A stretch of 64,000 nt of DNA. Source: Candidatus Poribacteria bacterium (GTDB lineage: Bacteria > Poribacteria > WGA-4E > WGA-3G). The position numbers were made by a program, and so were the translations under genes. Position 1 is the stretch's first letter. Each line of letters opens with the position of its first letter. The DNA lies in assembly GCA_022821965.1 (NCBI GenBank), contig JAJECN010000058.1, positions 62,001 through 126,000 of the forward strand, read 5' to 3'. The notes below the pieces were generated by a model. The model ran no database searches, was not told the DNA's origin, and worked only from the letters and a program-made list of their open reading frames with translations. Below are positions 1 to 9,074 of this stretch, in pieces.

Positions 1-767
1 CACGTTTTCACCGGCAATGGGACATTCCAATTGCGATTATTGGACGCGGGTCAAATCTACTCGTGAGCGATACCGGCTTCAACGGTATCAGCGTCAGGTT
101 AATCGGTGAGTTAGCGAAATCAGAGGTTGATGGTAATACTGTCTCAGTCGGTGCGGGACTTTCACTGCCGCGTCTCTCAAAAACGATGTCACGACAGGGC
201 TTGAGCGGTGTGGAATTTGCGCTTGGTATTCCCGGCTCCGTCGGCGGTGCCTTGATTATGAACGCCGGTGCATGGGGAAGCAGTTTCGGAGATGTCATCA
301 CAAACGTCACAGTTATGGACGATACCGGTGAACTCGTCAACCTATCTCACGCCGAGGCAGCGTTTGAGTATCGACACAGCGGTTTAGATACCTATTTCTG
401 TGTTACCGGTGCAACGCTCGAACTTGAATCGGGAGATGCTGAGACAATCACAGCGCGGATGCAAGCGTTCTATAAGCAGAAAGTCGAGACGCAACCTTTC
501 GCCGAAGAAAATGCTGGGTGTATGTTCAAAAACCCACCCGGTGACTCCGCAGGACGGTTGATTGACATCAGCGGGTTGAAAGGTTATCGCATCGGTGGCG
601 CAGAAGTATCCACGGTGCACGGGAATTTTATTCTCAACATCGACAATGCAACAGCGACAGATGTGTTGAACTTAGTCACGCATATCCAACAGCAGGTGCG
701 TGAAAAGACCGGCATCTCGCTCCAGACAGAAGTCAAACGATTAGGGTTTGATGCTAAGGTCGAATAA
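1..767 (+). CDS. murB: UDP-N-acetylmuramate dehydrogenase (MurB), 5' end outside window
   Basis: MurB reduces UDP-GlcNAc-enolpyruvate to UDP-MurNAc in cytoplasmic peptidoglycan precursor synthesis, using FAD and NADPH. The reading frame is open from base 3 and already carries the FAD-binding GRGSNLLVSD stretch, so the first in-frame ATG at 63 is internal and the true start lies upstream of the window. Further family marks are GIPGSVGGALIMNAGAWG, the YRHSGL loop, and the C-terminal SAGRLID...GLKGYRIGGAEVS block with HGNFI. The C-terminus is intact. The gene ends tail to tail with the next minus-strand gene, overlapping it by 14 bases. Confidence 0.95.
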   Translation, partial: RFHRQWDIPIAIIGRGSNLLVSDTGFNGISVRLIGELAKSEVDGNTVSVGAGLSLPRLSKTMSRQGLSGVEFALGIPGSVGGALIMNAGAWGSSFGDVITNVTVMDDTGELVNLSHAEAAFEYRHSGLDTYFCVTGATLELESGDAETITARMQAFYKQKVETQPFAEENAGCMFKNPPGDSAGRLIDISGLKGYRIGGAEVSTVHGNFILNIDNATATDVLNLVTHIQQQVREKTGISLQTEVKRLGFDAKVE

Positions 768-1947
768 CCGTTCCATCCATCCGACGTACCGGTGCCCAAC
801 TGCCGTTGAGTGGGTCTTCCGGGAATGGGAATCGCGCCGCGAGTTCCTCGTCTAAATCAATACCGAGTCCCGGTGCCTCATTTACCCAAAAACAGCCATC
901 TCGAATTTCAGGACAACCGGGAAAGACCTCTTTGGTATTCTCACCGAAGACGTGCTGCTCCTGAATACCGAAGTTATAGCACGCCAAATCCAGTGCGACA
1001 TTCGCCGCATGCCCGACTGGAGAGACATCGCCTGGTCCGTGCCATGCGGTGCGTACGCCGAAGAATTCACAGAACGCAGCAAGTTTACGTGCCGGACTGA
1101 TACCACCAATCTGTGAGATATGCACCCGGATAAAATCGATAAGTCGATCCTTGATGAGGTGGACGTACTCATTCGGATTATTGAACAATTCACCCATCGC
1201 AATCGGGATACTCGTCTGCTGGCGCATCAGTTGGAAATAGTCAACATCCTCTGGAGCAAACGGGTCTTCAAGAAAAAAGAGGTTATACGGCTCCAATCCT
1301 TTAGCAAGATTAATTGCTTGGATAGGTGGGATCCGCTCATGCACATCGTGGAGGAGTTCCACCTCATCGCCGAGGTGTGTCCGCAAATGATCGAAGAGTT
1401 TGATGATGGTATTGACATAAGGGGTCGGTTCAAAGGCAGGTGAACTCCGCTTTCCACCGCCTGCGCCGTAAGTTGAATAGCCGGGTATTGCCACTTGTGC
1501 GCGGACATAGCGATAGCCTTGCTCCATATAAGCGCGGATGCTCTCCTCTACCTCCTCAAAGGTGCCGCCGCCTGCATGTGCATAAAGCGTTGCAGCCTCA
1601 CGACATTTACCGCCGAGCAGTTGATAGACAGGCATGTTGGCACGCTTGCCCATGATGTCCCACAAGGCGATGTCTACACCGCTGAGCGCATTGTTTAAGA
1701 CGGGTCCATTTCGCCAATAGGAACTGACAAAACTGGTCTGGAAGATGTCCTCTATATTCGCTGGATCTTTCCCAATGAGGAAGGGCTTGAGATATTCATC
1801 GACTGCTGTCGCCACGGCAAGTGGACGCTGTGTAAACGTCGCACAACCGATGCCGTATAAGCCAGGTTCACTCGTTTCAATTTTAACAACAACGAGTCGG
1901 GTGCCATTCGGTGCTGTCAGAATCGTTTTTACATCAGTAATTTTCAT
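754..1947 (-). CDS. Enolase-superfamily protein, RspA / mannonate dehydratase-like
   Basis: A mandelate racemase/muconate lactonizing fold protein of 397 aa. The start is placed at ATG 1947 (MKITDVKT), preceded by AAGGAAA; the frame runs 26 codons further upstream without a ribosome site. The metal ligands of the barrel are visible in LLHDVHER and FLEDPF, with the GEL turn after it. The HISQIGG and AWHGPGDVSPVGHAAN stretches are typical of the RspA/D-mannonate dehydratase branch. That branch dehydrates sugar acids, some members with very low activity, so the substrate is not assignable here. A second superfamily member at 35254-36399 starts with the same MKITDVKT. Confidence 0.85.
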   Translation of the reverse strand: MKITDVKTILTAPNGTRLVVVKIETSEPGLYGIGCATFTQRPLAVATAVDEYLKPFLIGKDPANIEDIFQTSFVSSYWRNGPVLNNALSGVDIALWDIMGKRANMPVYQLLGGKCREAATLYAHAGGGTFEEVEESIRAYMEQGYRYVRAQVAIPGYSTYGAGGGKRSSPAFEPTPYVNTIIKLFDHLRTHLGDEVELLHDVHERIPPIQAINLAKGLEPYNLFFLEDPFAPEDVDYFQLMRQQTSIPIAMGELFNNPNEYVHLIKDRLIDFIRVHISQIGGISPARKLAAFCEFFGVRTAWHGPGDVSPVGHAANVALDLACYNFGIQEQHVFGENTKEVFPGCPEIRDGCFWVNEAPGLGIDLDEELAARFPFPEDPLNGSWAPVRRMDGTVIRP

Positions 1948-2146
1948 GTTTTTAATTTTCCTTGCGGTTAAATAGCATGCGATTGCTAATAGATGTGCGT
2001 TTCTTAAATCCGTCCTCCATTTCATTTCGGACTACGCGATATTGGTTTTAATTCTTGTAACAGCGCGGCCGCTTCTTCTTGATAATTTCTGCCATGTTGA
2101 AAGTATATCAAACAGGATGCGCCGTGTCAAAGGAATTTACACAGCC

Positions 2147-4303
2147 CTATTTCTTTGTCAAAATTAGATTCTGATACGCGTCAACAACGGCAGAAAAATC
2201 TGGCGGGACTACAGTCGTCGCACTAAATTCCGTTACAATCGCAGGACCTACAATTTGATTCCCAGGACGCAATGCCTCGCGGCGATAGAAATTGGTTGGG
2301 AGCATCTCACCCTCAAATATGACAGGATTTTGAAGGGTAAACGCTTCAGAAGCATCAGCATCCGTAAGCGGCAACGCTTGGATGTGGGGCTTGTCTGTCT
2401 CTCCAGTGGCTGTCAGCCGAAGATTCACGACTTCAACCGGTGCATCAGTTCGAGCATAGCCAAATCGCTGACTGTGTGCAGCGTGAAATTTCTCAACAAG
2501 TGTCTCTATTTCGTTCGAGTGAACACGTTTCTCAGGAAAATAGGGGATATTTAACTCATAAGACTGCCCCTCATACCGCATATCAAGAGAACGATCAATC
2601 TTAAGTTGATCTGGCGTGAAACCTTCTACTTCCATTTCGTCTTCAGCACGCGTTAAGAGTTCGTCAAACCCCGCGCTTAACGCTTCAACAAGTCCTTCGC
2701 CACCGGTTTCAAACTGCCATAGCACCGTTTGTGAATAATCCTTGACGACATCTGCGAAAAGCATTCCATAAGCAGAGAGTAAACCGCCGTTCGGTGGGAT
2801 TAGGATTGTCCCGATGCCGAGGTTCTCCGCTATAAACGCGGCGTGCAAACCACCAGCACCACCAAAGGAAACGAGTATGAAATCGCGCGTATCAAATCCG
2901 CGCTCCACAGAGATAACCTTGATCGCGCGTTCCATCGCTGCATTGGCAACTTTGAGAATACCGTCTGCAGCTTGCAGTGGTGGGATACCGAGACGCGCTG
3001 CGAACTTTTCAATGTGCACGCGTGGCTTATCGGTGTCAAGAGACATCGCACCGCCCAAAAACTGCGTTGCTGCGATACGTCCCAAATAGAGGTTCGCGTC
3101 GGTTACCGTGATGTCTTCGCCATTATTCCCATAGCAGATTGGACCCGGGGCTGCTCCTGCACTCTCCGGCCCGACACGTAGCGCACCGCCAGCATCCACG
3201 GTTGCGATGGAGCCGCCGCCTGCACCGACAGTGTGGATGTCAATGAGCGGCACCTTGATCGGAAGTCCACTAATCGTGCTTTCCGTCGTCAGTGATATGC
3301 CGTCATGACAGAGGCTCACATCCGTTGAAGTGCCGCCCATATCAAACGTAATGATCTGGTCGTATCCAGCAGTTTTGGCAATCTGATACGCACCGAGAAC
3401 ACCGCCAGCGGGACCAGAGAGAACAGTGCGGATACCAGCAGCCTTGCCTCTGTATAGCAAGTTTTCAGCTTGTAAACTACGCTGAAAAACCCTTGCAGAA
3501 ACGCTGCCGCCGTTGGAAAGCATCAGACGGAATGATTTTGGGAATTGTTCTGATTCTATCAGTGTAGAGAGATGCCGTTCCAAAGTGGGACGGATGTACG
3601 CATTCGCAACAGTGGTACTGAAACGCGCATATTCTCGGTACTCAGGTAGGACTTCGTGTGAACACGAAATCGGTATCCCAAATTGCGCGAGGTGTTTCGC
3701 AACAATTTGTTCATTTTGTGGGTTGACATAAGCAAAGAGGAAACAGATCGCGATGGCATCAAGTTCCAATTCGGAGAGTTTGGACGCGAGCACGTCCAAA
3801 TCAGTGGGTTTAATCTCGGTTTGGATTTCACCGGTGTGCAGCGTTCGTTCCGATACACCGAAACGTCTGTCGGCAGGAACGAGCGGTGCTGGACGTTCCA
3901 CGAAGAAATCGTAGAGGCTTGGGCGTGCCTGTCTGCCTATTTCCAAGATGTCCTCAAAACCTTTCGTCGTGACGAGGGCAATACGCGCGCCTCTCCGCTC
4001 CAATAGTGCGTTTGTCGCTACCGTAGAACCGTGGACAATCTCCAATTGTTCAGCATCGGTATTATTGTGCAGGCGCAAGATTTCATCTACGCCTTGTATC
4101 ACCGCGTAGGCAGGATTTTGGGGGGTCGAAAGGACTTTGTGCGTAAACAGGTCACCATCAATACGCATCACAATGTCTGTGAAAGTGCCACCCGTATCGA
4201 CACCTATAATTTTTAGTAGAGGCGGGGGCACCTCGCCCCTACGGCTCTCAAGACGTTCGTTACGTTCATTCTCGGCTAAAAAGACTGTGTCGTGGTTGTC
4301 CAT
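2147..4303 (-). CDS. Hydantoinase/oxoprolinase A-family protein (HyuA)
   Basis: A 718-aa HyuA-type subunit. The family opens with an actin-like ATPase fold, seen in GVDTGGTFTDIV near residue 34, with HGSTVATNALLER, DMGGTSTDVSL and VSFGGAGGLHA following. Relatives hydrolyse 5-oxoproline or hydantoins with ATP, usually together with a HyuB subunit. No HyuB is present in the window. The gene lies 30 bases after a D-2-hydroxyacid dehydrogenase on the same strand, so the two are probably co-transcribed. The first 30 residues are odd: residues 21-30 are read from a GC-rich palindromic repeat (4216-4242) seen again at 46030-46056, and the ATG at 4303 has no clear ribosome site. Confidence 0.88.
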   Translation of the reverse strand: MDNHDTVFLAENERNERLESRRGEVPPPLLKIIGVDTGGTFTDIVMRIDGDLFTHKVLSTPQNPAYAVIQGVDEILRLHNNTDAEQLEIVHGSTVATNALLERRGARIALVTTKGFEDILEIGRQARPSLYDFFVERPAPLVPADRRFGVSERTLHTGEIQTEIKPTDLDVLASKLSELELDAIAICFLFAYVNPQNEQIVAKHLAQFGIPISCSHEVLPEYREYARFSTTVANAYIRPTLERHLSTLIESEQFPKSFRLMLSNGGSVSARVFQRSLQAENLLYRGKAAGIRTVLSGPAGGVLGAYQIAKTAGYDQIITFDMGGTSTDVSLCHDGISLTTESTISGLPIKVPLIDIHTVGAGGGSIATVDAGGALRVGPESAGAAPGPICYGNNGEDITVTDANLYLGRIAATQFLGGAMSLDTDKPRVHIEKFAARLGIPPLQAADGILKVANAAMERAIKVISVERGFDTRDFILVSFGGAGGLHAAFIAENLGIGTILIPPNGGLLSAYGMLFADVVKDYSQTVLWQFETGGEGLVEALSAGFDELLTRAEDEMEVEGFTPDQLKIDRSLDMRYEGQSYELNIPYFPEKRVHSNEIETLVEKFHAAHSQRFGYARTDAPVEVVNLRLTATGETDKPHIQALPLTDADASEAFTLQNPVIFEGEMLPTNFYRREALRPGNQIVGPAIVTEFSATTVVPPDFSAVVDAYQNLILTKK
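4216..4242. repeat. 27-bp GC-rich imperfect palindrome, copy 1
   Basis: An imperfect palindrome running GTAGAGGCGGGGGC-ACCTCGCCCCTAC on the plus strand. A second 27-bp copy lies at 46030-46056 between aapM and aapP. This copy is inside the hyuA reading frame, where it encodes RRGEVPPPL just ahead of the conserved GVDTGG motif. Confidence 0.75.
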
Positions 4304-4333
4304 TGATTTTCTTTTGCTGGCTGCTGATGGCTG

Positions 4334-5293
4334 TTAGACAACCACATTTTGCGGTGTACCTTCCAGAAAGGCGATGATATTGTCCACGGCACCTTCGTTA
4401 AGGAGTTCAACACCCTCTGGTGTCATATCGGCACAATGCGGTGTTAGAATCACCTGCTCGCATTCCAAAAGCGGATGGTTCGCAGGGAGTGGCTCTTCGT
4501 CATAGACATCAATCGCAGCACCACCGAGATGCCCACTGCTCAAAGCGTCAATCAACGCCTCTGTATGAATTACACCACCGCGCGCGACGTTGATTAAGAG
4601 TGTGCCCTGTTTCATCAAACTGAGTTCACGTGCCCCGATGAGGTGTTGACTCTCCTCCGTCAGTCTAACATGCAAACTGACGACATCGGAAATCTGGAGC
4701 AGTTCATCCAGAGAAACAAACCGAACGCCCAACGCCTCTGCGCGTGCTTCTGAAGGGTTATACGTCCATGCGATCACATCCATTCCAATCGCACGTCCGA
4801 GGCGTGCCATCTCCGCACCGATATGTCCCGTGCCAACAATCCCTAAGGTTTTCCCTTGGAGGTAAACGTTATCCATACGGGGCCATCCACCTGCCTTCAT
4901 AGACGCAGTAAGGAACGCCGCTCGTTTGGCAAGTGCAAACATCAGTCCAAATCCATGTTCCGCCACAACCGGAGCGGTACGTCCGGGTTGATTACAAACC
5001 GTAATTCCTCGCGTCTTTGCCTCATCAAGCGCAATCATATCAGTGCCGATGGAGCAGAGCGAGATTAACTTGAGTTTGGGAAGTTGACGTAAGATTTCGG
5101 CGGGCCATTTGACGATTCCGCGTGAATTGATGAGGATATCCGCATCTTCGGCACGGTGAATTTTCTCTTCAGGGGTTTCGGGTCGATCAGTGTAGAGAAC
5201 AACCTCGCCATAAGGTTTCAGGCGTTCCAGATGCGGTGAGCCTTGGATTTGCGGTGGTAAATCACCGGGTACAACAATCTTGAGACGGTTCAC
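4334..5293 (-). CDS. D-2-hydroxyacid dehydrogenase family protein
   Basis: A 319-aa NAD-dependent D-isomer 2-hydroxyacid dehydrogenase related to phosphoglycerate and glyoxylate/hydroxypyruvate reductases. The Rossmann motif is GIVGTGHIGAEMARLGRAIG. The catalytic Arg lies in NVARGGVI, the Glu in DVYDEEPLP and the His in LTPHCADMT. The start is GTG 5293, preceded by GGAAGGAA; an ATG is absent. HyuA follows 30 bases downstream, so the pair may act on one catabolic route. The exact 2-oxo acid cannot be told from sequence. Confidence 0.88.
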   Translation of the reverse strand: MNRLKIVVPGDLPPQIQGSPHLERLKPYGEVVLYTDRPETPEEKIHRAEDADILINSRGIVKWPAEILRQLPKLKLISLCSIGTDMIALDEAKTRGITVCNQPGRTAPVVAEHGFGLMFALAKRAAFLTASMKAGGWPRMDNVYLQGKTLGIVGTGHIGAEMARLGRAIGMDVIAWTYNPSEARAEALGVRFVSLDELLQISDVVSLHVRLTEESQHLIGARELSLMKQGTLLINVARGGVIHTEALIDALSSGHLGGAAIDVYDEEPLPANHPLLECEQVILTPHCADMTPEGVELLNEGAVDNIIAFLEGTPQNVVV

Positions 5294-5323
5294 AAGGTAT
5301 TCCTTCCCTGAATCGCAGCCAAA

Positions 5324-5764
5324 CTAAGACCGTTTATTTTTGGGAGGTTCAGGACGGGGTTCGTTAAATTCAATCCCTTTCGCTTCTGCCTCTCTACGGC
5401 GCTGCTCCCAGGCATCTTGCATCTCTTGATATGCCTCTTGATACGCCTCTTGATACGCCTCCGCTCTACCTTTTGAAATTAGTCTTTTGTCTCTCTTCAG
5501 AGATTCTCGCAGACGTATAAACATAATATCAATTCCCTCCTCAAATAGAATGAAAATTGTAGCGTTTGCTATGAAAGTTGGGCCATTTTTATAGACGGAG
5601 ACAAGAGTCTCAACCCAACTTTTTCCCATCAGATTTTTCTGGTATAGCATGCCGATAATTAGATAACCAAGTGTGAGCATTGCAAAGGTTAGGACAGCCA
5701 CTTCAGCACTACGAACAGTAAATAGCGATGTTCGTTGATTTTCTTCTGTGTTTTTGTCTTCCAT
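5324..5764 (-). CDS. Small membrane protein with coiled-coil tail
   Basis: A 146-aa protein not recognised as a named family. Residues about 23-45 (VAVLTFAMLTLGYLIIGML) and 64-84 form two hydrophobic segments, so the protein probably sits in the membrane with a charged C-terminal tail. The tail begins with a threefold repeat of EAYQ encoded by 12-base direct repeats near 5425-5460, followed by an Arg/Glu-rich coiled-coil-like stretch ending in EPRPEPPKNKRS. There is no clear Shine-Dalgarno sequence. A TGC-TAAAAT -10-like box lies only 9 bases upstream of the ATG, so the mRNA could be almost leaderless. Confidence 0.6.
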   Translation of the reverse strand: MEDKNTEENQRTSLFTVRSAEVAVLTFAMLTLGYLIIGMLYQKNLMGKSWVETLVSVYKNGPTFIANATIFILFEEGIDIMFIRLRESLKRDKRLISKGRAEAYQEAYQEAYQEMQDAWEQRRREAEAKGIEFNEPRPEPPKNKRS

Positions 5765-5824
5765 AGGTACTCTATTTTAGCATAGAAACAACAGGCATTC
5801 CAGATAAATTTCTGAGGGCTGTAG

Positions 5825-6997
5825 TTAGACGCAACGGGCGGCGAAGCATTTCCGATACAGCACCACTATATCTTCAACCGTAGCCTGCCGCGGATTATTC
5901 GCCGGACTCCCGCTTGCAATGGCATCCGCTGCCATCTGTTCGATAACCTCTTCAAATTTTTCCATATCAATACCGATTTCACCGAGCCGCGGCATCTGAA
6001 TATCGGTGACAAGTCGTTCCACAGCGGAAATCGCTGCGTCCGCTTGCTCCATTGGGGACAATCCATCAATCGGTTCACCCATCGCCCATGCAATATCAGC
6101 GAAACGCGTGGGGGCACCGACAACGCTAAATTCCATCACATCGCATAACAGCACCGAGTTTGACAGTCCATGGTGAATGTGGAAATAGGCACCGATTGGA
6201 CGGGACATCCCGTGGACTAAAGCGACAGACGAATTGCTGAACGCCATCCCTGCGATAGACGCACCGATCATCATATCCGTGCGGGCAGGGACGTTTTCGC
6301 CATCCGCCCATGCCTGCCGTAACGAACCCGAAATCATTTCAATCGCTTTCAACGCGAATGCATCGGTTATCGGTTGGGCGCGCTTGGAGATGTACGCCTC
6401 TATTGCGTGCGTCAACGCGTCAACACCGACTGCTGCAGTCAAGTGCGGTGGCGTTGTGAGGGAAAGCAACGGATCTACCAAAGCGACATGTGCCAGTAGA
6501 CAAGCACTACTGAGCATCATCTTGACATTTCGTTCAGTGTCGGTAATGACAGTAACCTTGGAGACCTCGCTGCCTGTCCCGCCTGTCGTCGGTATCGCAA
6601 TCAAGGGGCCCCCCGGATTCGGAATCTTGTCTACACCCATGTAATCGGCAAAATCACCATCGTTCGTCAGTTTCATGGCGATGCCTTTTCCACAGTCAAT
6701 CGCGCTGCCACCACCGATGCTCACAATCACATCGCAGGCTTCGTCAAGGTATTGTTTTAAGCCGTCCCGCACGTTCTGTAAAGTTGGATCGGGTGTTACA
6801 TCGGAGAAGCAAGTGCTACTGACTCCAGTACTTTGTAAATTTCGCGCAATGTTATCAGCGTATCCGATTTCAGCGATCCCCGGATCGGTTACGATAAGTG
6901 CGTTCGTTGCACCGAGCTGCTTCGCCTGTTCACCGACGTTCTCGGATGCACCTGCACCTGTAATTATTGTGGGTGGGAGTGTTAGTGTCGTAGGCAA
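5825..6997 (-). CDS. Iron-containing alcohol dehydrogenase
   Basis: A 390-aa group III (Fe-dependent) alcohol dehydrogenase. The NAD-binding GGGSAIDCGK and PTTGGTGSEVS motifs are present. The metal ligands are the Asp in the AVGVDALTHAIEAY segment, its His, and the two His in ALVHGMSRPIGAYFHIHHGLSN. The family oxidises primary alcohols, diols or hydroxy acids to carbonyls. The likely start is TTG 6997 with AGAGG 8 bases upstream; no nearby ATG fits the family N-terminus PTTLTLPPTIITGAGA. It follows purH on the same strand after 167 bases. Confidence 0.9.
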   Translation of the reverse strand: MPTTLTLPPTIITGAGASENVGEQAKQLGATNALIVTDPGIAEIGYADNIARNLQSTGVSSTCFSDVTPDPTLQNVRDGLKQYLDEACDVIVSIGGGSAIDCGKGIAMKLTNDGDFADYMGVDKIPNPGGPLIAIPTTGGTGSEVSKVTVITDTERNVKMMLSSACLLAHVALVDPLLSLTTPPHLTAAVGVDALTHAIEAYISKRAQPITDAFALKAIEMISGSLRQAWADGENVPARTDMMIGASIAGMAFSNSSVALVHGMSRPIGAYFHIHHGLSNSVLLCDVMEFSVVGAPTRFADIAWAMGEPIDGLSPMEQADAAISAVERLVTDIQMPRLGEIGIDMEKFEEVIEQMAADAIASGSPANNPRQATVEDIVVLYRKCFAARCV

Positions 6998-7164
6998 TTT
7001 TCAACCTCTTGTATGTTTCAATTGTCTGAGTCAGGATTTTCAGGATTTTAAGATTTCCAAGATAAGAGGGTTTTAGGTATTACCCGCACCGTTCAGAAAT
7101 TCCGCAATATTTTTACCGATAGTAGGTGGTGGAAGTGCCTCATTGTCGCGATGCAAAATTTCGA

Positions 7165-8775
7165 CTAATGCCTGAAATGTCGAACACCTGTCAGCACCAT
7201 CGCCATGCCGTAAGCGTCCGCGGTTTCAATCACAGGTGCATCGTTGACAGAACCACCAGGCTGAATAATCGCCGTGATGCCTGCCTCACCGGCAATCTCA
7301 ACACCGTCGGGAAATGGGAAATAGGCATCCGAGGCTAACACCGCACCCTTCGCTTTCTCCCCTGCCTTACGGATCGCGATAATAGCGGCATCCACGCGGC
7401 TCATCTGTCCTGCCCCGATCCCGACGCTTTGCGTACCTTGTGCCAACAGGATGCAGTTGGACTTGACGTGCTTACACGCCTTCCACGCGAAAAGTAGGGA
7501 TTCTATCTCCGCTTCCGTTGGTGCGCGGGAAGTCGCCACCTCTAAATCATCAGCACGCAAGTCGTGAACATCCGGGTCTTGAACCAGCACCCCGCCGGTA
7601 ACATTACGAATCTGCAAGACAGGTTCCGTACCCGAAAGTGATCCAGCTTCAAGAATAGGTCTGCGTTTGACACGAGACAAGGCACGCAGTGCTTTCTCGG
7701 TATAACTCGGTGCGATAATCGCATCAATCTTCACGCCTGCGTTTGCGGCTTCGCGGATTATGTTCGCAGTCTGGATTGTTACCTTACGATTTAAACCCAC
7801 AATCGAACCGAAAGCAGAGGTGCGGTCACATTCCAATGCGTTTGTGAAGGCATCTTGTAGGTTGCCAGCCGTCGCGAGTCCACACGGGTTGTTATGCTTT
7901 ATGATAGTACATGTGGGGCTCTCGAAGTCTTTGACGATCTCTAAGGCGGCTTCTAAATCGAGCAGATTATTGAAGGAGAGAGGTTGTCCGCTTAATTGTT
8001 TCGCCCATGCCGCGCATGCCCCTGGATCGGTTTCAGTCTTATAGAAAGCGGCGCGCTGATGCGGATTTTCGCCATAGCGGAGTGTGCGTTCTTTCTTGAA
8101 ATGAAGGGTTAGGTTATCTGTGAATGCGTCTGTTTCGGAGTCCTTTGCTTTATCAACCCCCCTAACCCCCCTTATCAGGGGGGAATCATTGTTGATGAAA
8201 TAGGCGGCGATTGCGGTGTCATACTGTGCGGTATGCGTAAACGCTGTTTTTGCCAGTTCAAATCGTCTCTCCTCGGAAAGGCAACCATCATTAGCATCAA
8301 GGTCAGCGATAACTTGTGGGTATTGGTTCGCAGCTGTGAGGACAGCAACATGCCGATAATTTTTCGCTGCAGCGCGGATCATCGTTGGACCGCCGATGTC
8401 AATGTTCTCAATCGCTTCGGGGAGTGTTACATCGGGTTTAGCGACGGTTGCCTCAAACGGATATAGATTGCATATTACCATATCAATGGGGGTGATACCC
8501 TGCGCTTCCGTTTGGACACTGTGTTCCGCATTATCCCGTTCAGCGAGGAGTCCTCCATGAATTTTCGGATGGAGCGTCTTGACTCTACCATCCAGCATTT
8601 CAGGGAAGCCGGTGTAATCGGAAACATCAAGAATGTCGATTCCTGCGTCTCGGAGGTGCCGGGCGGTGCCGCCGGTGGAGAGAATTTCTACACCACGTTG
8701 GGCAAATGCAGTTGCTATTTCCAAAAGGTTCGTTTTGTCGTAGACGCTGATCAAAGCGCGCTCTATTTTTTTCAT
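7165..8775 (-). CDS. purH: Bifunctional AICAR formyltransferase / IMP cyclohydrolase
   Basis: Catalyses the last two steps of IMP synthesis: AICAR is formylated with 10-formyl-THF and then cyclised. The 536-aa protein begins with the MGS-like cyclohydrolase domain (ALISVYDKTNL, STGGTARHL, GRVKTLHPKIHGG) and continues with the formyltransferase domain (RYGENPHQRAAFY, SFNNLLDLEAAL, the catalytic Lys-His of CTIIKHNNPCG, TGVRHFRH at the end). Residues 198-209 (SPLIRGVRGVDK) are not conserved family sequence. They are read from a C/G-tract palindromic repeat at about 8154-8184 that falls in the linker between the two domains. The enzyme otherwise looks intact. Confidence 0.97.
   Translation of the reverse strand: MKKIERALISVYDKTNLLEIATAFAQRGVEILSTGGTARHLRDAGIDILDVSDYTGFPEMLDGRVKTLHPKIHGGLLAERDNAEHSVQTEAQGITPIDMVICNLYPFEATVAKPDVTLPEAIENIDIGGPTMIRAAAKNYRHVAVLTAANQYPQVIADLDANDGCLSEERRFELAKTAFTHTAQYDTAIAAYFINNDSPLIRGVRGVDKAKDSETDAFTDNLTLHFKKERTLRYGENPHQRAAFYKTETDPGACAAWAKQLSGQPLSFNNLLDLEAALEIVKDFESPTCTIIKHNNPCGLATAGNLQDAFTNALECDRTSAFGSIVGLNRKVTIQTANIIREAANAGVKIDAIIAPSYTEKALRALSRVKRRPILEAGSLSGTEPVLQIRNVTGGVLVQDPDVHDLRADDLEVATSRAPTEAEIESLLFAWKACKHVKSNCILLAQGTQSVGIGAGQMSRVDAAIIAIRKAGEKAKGAVLASDAYFPFPDGVEIAGEAGITAIIQPGGSVNDAPVIETADAYGMAMVLTGVRHFRH
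8154..8184. repeat. C/G-tract palindromic repeat read in frame within purH
   Basis: The stretch has two C-tracts, then TTATCA, then a G-tract, and resembles the repeat at 27328-27355 (C-tract, TTTATC, C-tract, TTTATCAA, G-tract). Here it adds about 12 codons to the purH interdomain linker without breaking the frame. Confidence 0.7.
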
Positions 8776-8817
8776 ACTGCCTCATATTTTTCTGACGACG
8801 GGCGGGAATGGTTATAC

Positions 8818-9072
8818 TTAATAGACTTTGCTCCGGTGTCCGATTTGATGAATAGTAATTTCTCTAACACGTTTATTAAAAGAATAAAGGACGCGGTAGT
8901 CGTTCATTTTCAAAGTAAATTTCCCTTTGTGTTTACCCTTCAGTGCCTTGTGCCGATGTCTATCGCAGTTCTCACAAAGCCAATTCACTTTACTCCGTAT
9001 TCCGCGGGCTATTGTAGGATCCAAACGCCGTAAATCCGATTGAGCGCGTGAGTCTAATACTAATGTATACAC
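8818..9072 (-). CDS. RelE/ParE-family toxin
   Basis: An 84-aa protein with the RelE-superfamily outline: a beta strand MYTLVLDSRAQSDLRRLD, two helices, then LKGKHKGKFTLKMNDYRVLYSF and a final strand ITIHQIGHRSKVY. RelE-type toxins cleave mRNA on the ribosome; ParE-type toxins hit gyrase. The basic Lys/Arg set and the R-Y-x-H-like tail fit RelE better. The start lies two bases after the stop of the upstream antitoxin-like gene, so the pair is translated together. Antitoxin first, toxin second is the usual order. Confidence 0.82.
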   Translation of the reverse strand: MYTLVLDSRAQSDLRRLDPTIARGIRSKVNWLCENCDRHRHKALKGKHKGKFTLKMNDYRVLYSFNKRVREITIHQIGHRSKVY

Positions 9073-9074
9073 TA

